DNA of 64,000 nucleotides, from assembly GCF_910592395.1 (NCBI RefSeq), contig NC_088317.1, positions 13,208,001-13,272,000 on the forward strand, read 5' to 3'. The notes beneath the pieces are model-generated. The model saw nothing but the letters and a program-made list of their open reading frames with translations, ran no database searches and was not told the origin of the DNA. Shown one piece after another: positions 38,701 through 50,700 of this stretch; the first letter of the stretch is position 1; each line of letters begins with the position of its first letter. The position numbers were made by a program, and so were the translations under genes. The stretch comes from Lineus longissimus. Taxonomy: Eukaryota > Nemertea > Pilidiophora > Heteronemertea > Lineidae.

Positions 38701-41700
38701 AACTAGTTAGTGAGACCCTAACCTCATCCCAGATAACTCAATGTAGGTAGGATCGAGGTTTAAAAAAGTAAGTTTTCTAATAAACCAGTTTAAAAAAAAA
38801 ACTAGGTTTATTAGTAATAAACTTAGTTTTTTTTAAATAAACTAGGTTCTTTTGGTAATAAACCTTGTTTTATTGAATAAATGGACATTTCTGTACAGAA
38901 ACTAATATTTTATACGATTATGTGGTAAAAAAACAGGTTATTTAGGTAAAAAACCAGGCTTTTTAACATAAAATGTTAGTTTCTGTTAAAAAAAAACTAC
39001 TTTATTAGGAAAGAAAGTATAAAAACTTGGTTTTATTAAAGAAACTCGGTTTATTAGGAAATAAACAAGGTTGTTTTTAAAACACCTGTATTTTTTCCAA
39101 ATAAACTTAGTTTATTAGGTAAAAAACCAGGTTTTTTTAATAAAACTAGGTTTTTTTAATTACTGGACACTCCGCTTGCCATAAGCATTAGCGTCATTTT
39201 GAGACCCTAACTATTACAATAACAATCTTTCAAAAACTGCGACCTGTAGGGGAAGAAAAGTTGCAATTTCATTAAAAAAATTGAGGAAATCCCGGCTACA
39301 GTTTTTTTGAAGTAATCTGTCTTTTGGTACACGCATGTGCCGCGCAAAAAGGATATACTATGATAGTACATGTACTTTAAATGAATATAGATGAAACACT
39401 TCCCTGCTGCCCCGGGCATACAGATTTTCGATTTTTGCCAATATTGAGGTGTTGAAAACACATTAAGCGTCATCAAGATCCATCACTTTTTCTTTATATC
39501 ATACATGTATTCTTTTTACAGTGTCATTTTTCATTAACGTTGCGCGCCTTTGTATCGCCACTTCTGCTTTATAACGCCATGTAATTAACGTCGTAACATT
39601 AATTCCCATTAAAAAGTGGCGATACGATGCACTCTTCTCATGACGTGGCGATACAATATAGCGCAACGTTATAATTAAATGGTAGCGCAATATGGCAATC
39701 CAAGACCAACTGTTAGTTGCACTATCTGAGGCATAAACTGAGCTGTAACTGTAAACGTTTTCTAATGGTCTTCTGGTCCTGGTTGTTCAAAACAAATTTT
39801 GTCACTAACGCTGGCGTTAACTTAATGTGGCGTTATCTCCGTCAGTTAAGCCCTTTGACTTAACGAGAGGTTAACTAAACGCCAGCGTTAGTGAAAAAAA
39901 ACTTGTTTTAAACAACCGGGCCACGAACCGCAAACAAAAACTTATTTTGCAGCATTGCCCGGAAATATCAATCAGATTATTGACGAATCAAAATATTCAT
40001 AATTATGGTAGGGATCAATGGGAGATGTTCAGTCCGTATTGACGGATATCGAGACGAATACAGTACATTACACACGCCCCTGGTGAAAAATTGCATCATC
40101 TGTATCTGCTGAACATGCACCCAGCCCCATCGCTTTGACTCAAAGAGGGGTTTTCAGTGAAGAATATTGTAAAAGTGTTATAGTGTACGCTAAAAGTAAA
40201 AGAGCTCATGGCATGGTAGTAAGACATTCTTCACACCTTTCAGTGGCTGTCCTTCGTAACCAGGATAAGATATGCTGCAACCGGGGAGTACAAGACAGTG
40301 TCAACTCGACAAAGTCATGCCGACATCTGGCCAGCGAAGACGGATCGACTAGTCAGTCATGCACTCGAGCATACATGCGATGCTGTAATGCAATAAAAAG
40401 TAAGTTCAAACGTTTCAGTTTTCTTTGCGTCACGTTATAGGAATAAAAAAATTTCGCATATGTATCATGTATGGTTGAGAAAGCAGAATTTTGAAATTAC
40501 TATACGCCCACCACATTACAACAAAAAAAGAAGAATATAACAGCAATTAAATAACCCCCCACCCCCAAGAAAAAAAGTAAATAAAACAAAATTCTTCTCA
40601 AATTTACCATGCTTGATATTCCTTGACAACGAGTATTTTAGTTTTGCTTTATGAAAATTATAACTCGATACATTTTTACAATAAAGTCATTGCAAGTTTT
40701 TCAGAAAGATTTCAGAATTCACATGTAATTGAGGTATGATAGGAATTCGACCTTTTATATGCCATGTTTATTACTGTCAAACCCAATGATTATGTAAGTT
40801 TTCAAGGAGTGATTAATACAGTTTATTATTATTATTATATCGCATCATGTTTTCGAAGTCCTCGAATTTTTTTGAATTTATTGACTGCTATTTATCATGT
40901 TTAAATTTTCTTATATGTTCCGCTCAATTTAATTGCCTCATTATAAACAATTATGTATCAACAAATACATTTTTTGCTATCCAGTAACCCCTTTTTTACT
41001 ATTCCAAGTGGTAATAGCATTCATCTATAGATCCGTTTCGCATTCGTTTAGTTCACAATAACATAACAGAAAATGCAATCTTAATTTTTTGCCGATTTCT
41101 CTCTTCCTTACATTTTGTGAAAGACATTTCACACCTTTACTGTAAATCGCTCTATCTAACAAATTCATATGAACATCTTTACAATGTGATTGCCATATAC
41201 ATGGGGGTAATATGCATTAGGCTTGTATATTGGAGGGTGATATCGATAGTGTTTTTTTCTAATTATATTTTGTAAATGTATCTTGCATTTATCAAACAGA
41301 TGTGATTGAGAAGAAAACAAATCAACATAATGTATGGGACTGATAGATTTTGAAAGAAAAAGTTTGTCTTTTTTATGCAAATGCAATGCAACAGGAAAAT
41401 TTGAAAATGGTACATGTAGAGTAATGTATTGAACATGTGACTTCAGGATTTTTTATGTAAGACCTTAGCAAATGTCATGAACGAAATCTTTTATTTGGAA
41501 ATAAGTTTTAATGAAATGGCTAGGCCCATTGTGCTCACCTCCCTCACATCATGTCATGTTTTCGTTTTTGGCTACCTGGTGGCCAAACCAGGAATCGAAC
41601 CGGACCGAAATTTAGTCTACAAAGTTTCATAACGCAGTGCTACATATGTACCAAATTCAAGTCAATAACTCCAGTAGTACGAAACATGCCATTATTGGCC

Positions 41701-44700
41701 AATTTACGCAGTTTGACCTCTGTGACCTTGAAAAGTAGGTCAAATCAAAAACCCGTGTGATATGTCATGTATCGTCATTACATGTTCCATTCATTAAAAT
41801 TTGGTGATGACAGAGCCCATAGCAACTTTGTGTTTTCGGTTTTAGCCACCTGGTGACAAAATAAGGAATTGAATCGGACCGAAACTTAGTCACCCAGGTG
41901 TCATTACATAGGGGAACATTATGTACCAAGTTTCAAGTCGATAGCTCCAACAGTTACAAAATGTGCCTTTCTAACGGACGACGACGACGACTCCAACGGA
42001 TCCTGCACCATAATATAAGCTAAAATCTCTTAAAACCATATGAAAATAAATAGATAATAGGCCATTAACCGAAACTGTGTGCTGCCAAATGCTCATGCCG
42101 ATCCACCGTCGTTGTGTGTATATCCATCCTGAAAGGAGGAGACTTTAGGACTGATATTCATCGGCGATAAGTCGGCAAGCAAAATGCATTGCAACGATAG
42201 GTAAAATTCTAAAATATTTTTCGAATAAAATTGTATGGTACAGGTAAATGTTTAGTGTTTCATTTCGCAAATCTATATTGAAGAGGCAACCTTGAAGAAA
42301 ATAAAAAGTAATGTTAACAATAGTTAGCGATTTTTGATAGTATTTGTTTCTGAGAGAATTTTGAAAATGAATGGGAAAGGTGAGAGCTTCCGTATATGTA
42401 GGAAGTAGATTGATAAGTATGCGTAGATGCTAGAAAAGGTTTTATCTTCACGAAAAAATTGACAAAATATCTGTGCAACCCCCCCTTTTAAAAAAAACAC
42501 CACCCTTAGTCCGGGATAATTGCTATGACGCCACCACCTACCATGAATTAGCACAAATTAAAATAACAAATTGTGTGTTCTGTCTCTCTCTGTTCCAGGC
42601 AGAGTTGCAGGTGGCCGTGGTAGATCGAGCAGCGCCGATGGCGATGTCAATAATCAGCCGGGGTATGATGAGAGTAATATTGATCATAGAGAAGACTTCA
42701 AAGAAACATGGTTCAACGAACTCCTCCATTTTGGGTGAGTTTCTTTTCATCATTTCAAGTTGTCATGCTTCGCAGCACAAGGCTTTACCAGTCATCACGC
42801 GATCGCCAAATATTTTGGTACAAAAGTGCAATTTATTTCAACCAAGGGCTAGTTCATGTTGTTACAGGAAAATGAGAGAGAAACTTCAATAACGCCACAA
42901 GTCTTTAATGGTGGAGACTAGAGCACTTTATTTCAACCAAGGGCTAATTGTTGTTGTTACAGGAAAATGATACAGAAACCGCAATTGCACGCCACATGTC
43001 TAAAATGGTCCAGACTAGCTCAAATTAATGACAAATCTCCTCCATGATACATATCTGTAAAACTTAATGCACCATTTCATTGACAAATCTCCTCCATGAT
43101 ACATATCTGAAAAACTTAATGCACCATTTCAAATTCCACTATGCAGTTCTTTTTCGGAATGCGATTTTACATGACTCAATTCTTCCATTTGATTTTACAT
43201 TGCAATCAGATTGCTTCGCAAAGAACAAATCCTCGCAGGACGGTGGCACCATATTTAGTAAATTAGTTGATTTGGTGAATGCTGAACAATATTTTGTTTC
43301 TTAGTTTGAAATCTTATCCTCGTGTCAAGATAAAAGTTAAATCGAACTTTATTTCAAATCTTGATCTAATTTTTGTCCTATAAAATATATTGAGAATTCA
43401 AATCACGTTTTTTTGCTCATAGCCGGCGTTGATGGTTCCCTTAACAACCCATGTTCAAAGTATTATGACTGTAAAAGTATTATGTAACTATATAAATCAT
43501 GCACGATGACATTTCATCCCGCACGTGATGGGGGGGGGGGGGGTATGTAGATTGCTCAGGATATCGACAGAATTAAAACATTCACTTGCCAAATATTTGA
43601 CAGTAATTCTCTCAAAACATTTACACGTATAGGCTTTCGACAGTGCTTCGACGTCAATTTATTCATTCTTTCGACAGATTTTTGACGTCACAAAAAAAAC
43701 ACAAACACAATTTTTGTCCAAATGTTGTCCAGATTAAGTGATGATGACAGACACTCTAAATTCCCTCCATAACTAACTTGTCACAGTGCGAGTTTTTGAC
43801 AACAACTTTACTGATATATATCAAAATGCTTTATGGCCGAAATTTTAGTGCCATGAAGAGGTAAGTGGTAGGCCTTCTTGGAGAGTTATTTCACTACTCG
43901 CATATATGGAGCAAGTTATGTCAATAGGAAATAGTATTGTGCAATTTCATCTCGTTCGGGAATTTAGGTATCTGGCCATATCGGGACAATGCGGAACAGG
44001 GTGGGCGTGGCACTATCTTTTTAAGACTGAAACTAATCGGATTTCTTGTTTTTCAGCCCAATGAAACGAACATTGATTTAAAATATGCACTCCTAGATAG
44101 GGTGGAATACGTCCGGTTGTTTAAACTGCTTATAAAAAAAGGTGCTGTCCCTTAATCGGAAAATTTCTGGCTACATTGTATACATGTCAGCATGTACAAA
44201 TTCGATGGCGCGATGCACTAAGTAGAAATGTAAATGTGAAGAATGGTATCAAACAAGGCGGGGTTTTATCACCCATTCTTTTCAGTATATACACGGAAGA
44301 AATGTTACAAAACTTAAAGAAATCTGGATTTGGATGTTATATAGGTCAATTGTTTCTAGGTGCCCTAGCGTACGCAGATGACGTTGTGCTGATGTGTCCA
44401 ACACGACATGGTCTTAGCAAAATGCTGAGGATATGCGACGATTTCTCGGAAGAATATAGACTCCTATTCAATGTGATTAAAACTCATTTTTTATTCTTTA
44501 GTACAGAAAGACTTGATATGTTTATACAATGGCGCAACAGCCGACTTGAGGCCAATGTGGGGAGAAACATAAATATGATTTGTGGACAACTCGATATCAA
44601 TAAGCATAACCTACCAAAGATAGGCGAGATAAGGCAGCTGTATATGGTCCAAACTAATGACACAGCTAAAATACTTAAAGAGGTGTTAATGATGAGGGAC

Positions 44701-47700
44701 AGGAAATACTATAGTATATTCCAACGAAACGAAATGTCAGATGTGATAACCTGGCTGGCCTGCTCATAGATAATGGTCATGATAGTAATAATCTTTGCAC
44801 CCATCCTATCCTATTGTGTTTCACATAACAACAACATGTAAATAAGCACGCTGCACGAAACTTCTTCAACCAGTGTTAAAGTGTACTCTTTAAGTGTACG
44901 AATAAAATAAATAAATAAATAAAATATGGAGCAAGTTATTACAATAGGAAATAGTATTGTGCAATTTCATCTCGTTCGGGAATTTAGGTATCTGGCCATA
45001 TCGGGACAATGCGGAACAGGGTGGGCGCGGCACTATCTTTTTAAGACTGAAACTAATCGGATTTCTTGTTTTTCAGCCCAAATGAAACGAACATTGATTT
45101 GAAATATGCACTCCCAGATTCTGTGACCACGTGGGTGATCTCCGGAGTGAGCGTGTCGCCAGAGCAAGGCATGTGTGTGGCTGTGCCCACCAACATCACC
45201 AGCAAGAAGGTTTTCTTCGTCCACGTCGATCTCCCGTACACTGCCGTCAGGACTGAGCAGCTTGAAGTCAAGGCAACTGTTTATAATTTGCTTGAGAGAA
45301 AAGAAGAAGTACGTGATGATATCATTTGATTTAAATCTCTGTAGTGGCAGTGGTACGATGGACGATAACCTTTCGGAAAATGAAAAAGATGATGACGATG
45401 GCGATCATGATGATCATGATCGTTATTACGACGACGACGTCATAATTTCTGACATGTCCTTTGTTGACTTGGCCTCTTTTTATTATTATTATAACTTCAA
45501 GCGCTCCTGGGACTTGGGCTCTTGAAAATACATACGCCAACAGGTAATATCTATTAGATAACTTAATTCAATAATTTAAAATGTCTAAATCCATTGGTGA
45601 TACCAATGACCTCAACATTCTCTGGAGGTACAATATTGTTCAAGGCTATAATAATTCACATGTTTTGCATTTATTAGATATGTATGAAGTACACTGTTCC
45701 AGCACACAGTATATACTCTAGATTCGGATTTCTAACATCACTGGGTGCGAACCTATGCGACCGACCCATATGAGGCTAAGGCCAAGCCCAACATATAGAT
45801 AATACAAAGGATGTATCCATTCTATTCAACATCAACAGACAGCTGGCTGAGAGTTATGCTGGCATTGTGTTAATTTCAATCACTATTCATTGGACGATAA
45901 TGATGTAGGTAGGTTCATAATTGACAGATTGGGTCAATGGTGGTCTGTTTACCCTTCAAAGTACGTCCCCTTTCTTTCTGTTCCAGCCAGTCACACTGAA
46001 CTGCACCGAACCTGACCATGCATACTTATCATGTAGGCGGTCCCAACCAGTGATGTTAGAACTCCGAATCTAGAGTATACTACACAGTATAGTTTTACAT
46101 ACATATCAAGTTCCTTGGAATCAGTGAAACCAGGTTACCTGTGCTAAACCATGGAATAGTCAGTACTAAACCGTGGAATCACTGCGCAAGTACCGCGTGA
46201 AATCGGGTGCGTTCCTTCCACAATTTATACCCTTCCAACTGCCAGTCTCGTCCCAGCTGACTTTATTGATAGCAATTTGCCAGTAGTTCCAGAAACCACC
46301 TTTTTGTGGAGGATGACGTCATCATGGAATGCATTTGAAATGCGTTGTTGTCGTTAAAAAATAAACTTATATTCATGACGGGCCGCAATTGCAAAAAGAA
46401 AGGTTTTGTGATTGTTTTGTATTCCATACTAAAATATAACGTTTCTATTAGAAGAATCATTTTGTATATAATAATGCTCTGATTAAGCTTGGTAGATAGG
46501 ACATGTACACGGGAATCACTACAAAAATGTGTCCGCTTAGAACTGGTGACATCACGAAAATATCTCTATATACATCCCTCGATACATGAAAATGTACGAA
46601 ATCGCTCACCGTGAAGGAATTCGTTCTCATTTCTCATCTCCAAACCCGGCTAAAACCTTCGGTAATAAATCTACTTATACGTTTCTTGTCATGTTTAAGA
46701 TGATGTACAGATATGTGCCAGCCGGTACTGCATGATGTAGTCAATCTTCTCTGTATCACCCTGTATGATCACACCGCTTCGTAGTTCAAATAGGCCCAGT
46801 GTGGTGGCGTAGTAAGCAGAGCGCTGATTGGTCCATATTATGGGTGAGTGGTGGGCGTGTCGTGACGTGCATGCCCATATTTGGGAGATCAGTAATGTAC
46901 ACTGGAGGCGAGGTATGACCGGGTTGTTCTAAAATATAGATTGTTGAATCGGAAATGCGACTGATTTCTAAACTACCGTCAAATTCCGATCTGATCATGT
47001 AAAAATAAGCTCCAAATATTGATTCGTAACCACCTTAGGTTCCAATGGCATTATTTCATGTTTTTATGCATTTTTAGGACTGATTCTATGGTTTAGCACA
47101 GGTAACATGGTTTCACTGATTCCAAGTTATATCAACTACCCTTCCTGACATGTACACGTACATAAAATAACTAATCAAAACGTCCCAAAGGATAACCCCA
47201 TATGTATACTATGATACATACGGTGGCTATAATTAAGGAATTGATACTGAACTGGAGGTGGTTGTCTCACCAAAACCGCTTGGGTGGAGCTCAAATGTAG
47301 ACCAAAACCGAGAGGCGTACGTAGCCGAGGTTTTGGCCAACATTTCAGCTCCACTTGGTGAGACAATCAATACCAACAGTGGGGTATCAATTTCTATTCT
47401 AAAACATCTCAAATTAGATAACGAATAATGTCGTTTTACATATATATGTAAAATACTTTTTTAATTCTTCCATGTTTTGCACCAACCCAACCGTAACCGT
47501 TCATGAATTCAAAACGAGGCTTGGTAGGCGCATAGCACAAGCTCACTGTAAACGGCGGTTCATTATAAATCTAGATGTTTTAGAATAAGGTTTATAAATT
47601 GCATATTTTTCAGGTGACGGTGTATCTGAAGGCAAGCGACAACATATGTTATAATGCAGCGCGTGGGGAATACACTCAGCCGCAAGTGATCAATGTGGAT

Positions 47701-50700
47701 GCAAAATCAGCCAAATCTGTGATTTTCCCAATTGTTCCACTCAAGGTAAAGTTCGAATGCATTATATTTCTGGTTTCTTCTCATCTTACCCACCACACCA
47801 TGGGTTTCCTGGGGTAATTAAAGCTAAGGCCGTGTTCGTGCTGACAGTAAAAAAAATTAGTATTTCTAATAGCTAATATTTTCACAGACTTAAAACAGAA
47901 TTGAAAAAAGCAAAACACCTGCAGAAACATATCGTATACTAAGACTATAGAAATAGAGGAGGACGAACATAAATTATGGCCCACCCCACTACGAGGGTGA
48001 CGGGAATTGACCTCGAATGGTGGCGTTTTATTCGCCAAACCGAAAGTAAACAACTTAAGAATTATTTCAACGTGCCACCTGACGTCACAAGTTACCATAC
48101 GCACAGTGATTGGCCGATTCGAAAATAACTTAGGACATGTACCTTTTGAACGTCTGGTAACCCTAAAAATAGCGCTCAGATAGTCTGGCCATCCCGAAAA
48201 CAGCTATCCAGCTCAACACGGGGGGCGCTAAATACCCGCCTACGCAAGAGCTGCACGCACAGTGGACTTAATTGCGTAGGGCTGGAACTCCTGGTCTTTT
48301 TCGAGGCCGCACATAGGATCCATGTACAGCGTATAGTAGCGGATCGAAACTTATTTCAATGGGCCAACGCCTTAACGCTTTTAACAAGCATCGCGTGCAT
48401 GAATCAGGATAACCATACTAACGAATCTGCCTTTATTGCATTGTTTCGTTCTCTTTAAAGGCAACAACGTTGAACGAACCTGCTGAAATAACTGTGAAAG
48501 CCCTGAGTAAGCGAAATGGTGACATTGTTAGCAAGAAACTGAGAATTGATGTAAGTAATTTGATAGCAACGGTTTGTTTTAGACGACAATTAATGCTCAA
48601 GGTACACGTTCATGTTTCGGATGGCTAAAAAGTGCAAATGATGCCTTAAGATATTTGTGAGAATTTATTGAGTAGTTTCTCTCCGATCTAATTAATTATT
48701 TTGTGAGAAACAGTAGAGGACACCCAGATGATCTTACTTCGATCAGTTGATAAAGTTATTGCCTTGGATAGATCTTGCACGTCCGTTATTGAAGTTAATG
48801 ATCGTCCGTTAACAAAGTTGATCGATAAACATGTATCACCACTGCTCTGTCGGGGGAGTCCATACATCCTTTGGCTGTTTAGTAACGAGGAATCACAAAC
48901 AACTTCAGTTCTACTATATAATCCGTGTATTAAACTTCATCAAGGAACAATATATTTGCAATCAACGCTGATACATTCACGGAGCACGAGAGGTCATAAC
49001 ACTTCAGAATTTACTTTTACACTAAACTACTTCTAACTAAGATTTCATCATTTATGCTAAGCGTGGGTGTGAGTAGGAGGGGCTCGGAGAGACCAGGCCC
49101 TGTTAGGACCACCAAGAGTTTACAATCGTACAAATATTTCTTAAGATAAAGCAGGTTACTTATTTCTGAGAACGGAAGTCATCCGCCCACGCAAGATGCG
49201 GCAATGGGTCAGTCAAAGGCATTCTTTTTGATCTGCCGCCAGGCCTAGCAACACAATAACCTTGGAATAAGCATGTCTTTCATTACTATAACAATATACA
49301 GATTTCCTCTCCACCCACGCACAATAAACTTCAGATCCTGGACACTTCCTTAAACTGTCAGATCTAATTAGGCTCACTTTACTCGAGCGTACTCAATCGT
49401 TCTCACGGATGCCCGGAAGTGAAGACTTTCCTGTTCATTTATAAAACATAAACTTTATATACCAATATTAATCAATCTAAATTCAAACTAAATCTAAAAA
49501 CAATAACATAATCATCATGAAGTCCATTTCGGCAGCCACAACCACTATAATGGACGTAGAGCTGAAATAGTTTGTTACACATCTCCTCCGTCAGTTCAGA
49601 TCGGATGACCTCGAAACTTTTCCTGAAAGTCGTGGTTGATATGGAGATGGTCCTCGCCAGGTTAAATGGGTAAACTTTGCAGTGATCTCGGAAAAATAGC
49701 ATTTTTTGTTCTTTCTATATATGGGCATACTCATTAACATAAGGGGCCATTTCAGCAGGTCTGATTTGCATATGGGGCCATCTATTAAATCGAAAGTGTG
49801 GGATTATACAAAAATAAGCCGGGAAAGTATTGGGACCACTATGTTTAAAGCATTCATCCATCTCCGCAATTTTCCCCCTTTATTTTGGTCGTACTCTTTC
49901 ACCTTACGTTGTTAATCGCTCTTATTTTTTCGAAGTACCGTATGGGAATTCATCACGTGATACACGTCACATAATAACAAAACCGCCTCACCCGACCCAA
50001 ACACTGGGCGCAAAGTAGCGCACAGCTCCCTATATGAATACACGGGGCAAATATAAAATATAATATAAAATCCCGATTAACATTTCTTTACTGCAATAAA
50101 AACAGGCTAACCACTGCAGATTAACAAGTAAGTGAGTGTTCCGGAACGAGTGGAGTCTGTGCGGAGGGTGTCGAAAAAACCCTAGGCGAACTACTTCCTC
50201 CGTCTGGTGCTACCACACACTATGCTCGCGGCATTTGTTGTACTAAGTTCGTAACTTAACGCCATTGCCTCTTCACCATTCGCGAAATAGTTCGTCAAAT
50301 TGGAGTGGAGTTTGATTTTTCCAGTCACAACCTCTCAGACCAATCAACCCATATCACCCAGATTGTCCCAATCATCAAAATCAAGACAACATCACAACCC
50401 CCTGATCATGACTCTAGTTTGGGTAATATCAAGTAATCGTAAACAAATTTGAAAATATGTAGGTCCGACAAAAACAAACTGTAGTAAGCTACATTTTTGG
50501 ATCAATCGCCACATCCACAGAGTACATCACTGTTTTAAGAAATAATTGAGAGAGAACAATGTATAGCGAGACCATTACCGGACCGTCTCTTTAACGATCT
50601 TGTTTCCGCTTATAAAGCTAATAATCTTATTTCCGTTGACGATTTTGTCTTCAGAATGAAGGGATGAAGAAGAGTAAAACTGATTCGTACATCATTGATC

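Noticed and set aside
40135-40243. Longer exon 16 beginning near gggttttcag at 40157
   Set aside because: That acceptor gives a frame that hits a stop within nine codons after joining exon 15; the later acceptor gives the anaphylatoxin frame.
44057-44098. Upstream copy of exon 18 as a real alternative exon
   Set aside because: It lacks one base and is followed at once by LINE sequence; it can only produce a frameshifted product.
45330-45540. Asp/Glu/His-rich frame after exon 18
   Set aside because: Low-complexity gatgatcatgat-type sequence in the intron after a good donor; no support as coding.
49472-49702. Minus-strand open frame with a Cys-Gly-Cys segment
   Set aside because: 76 codons, no recognised family, no splice partner found; not supported as a gene.
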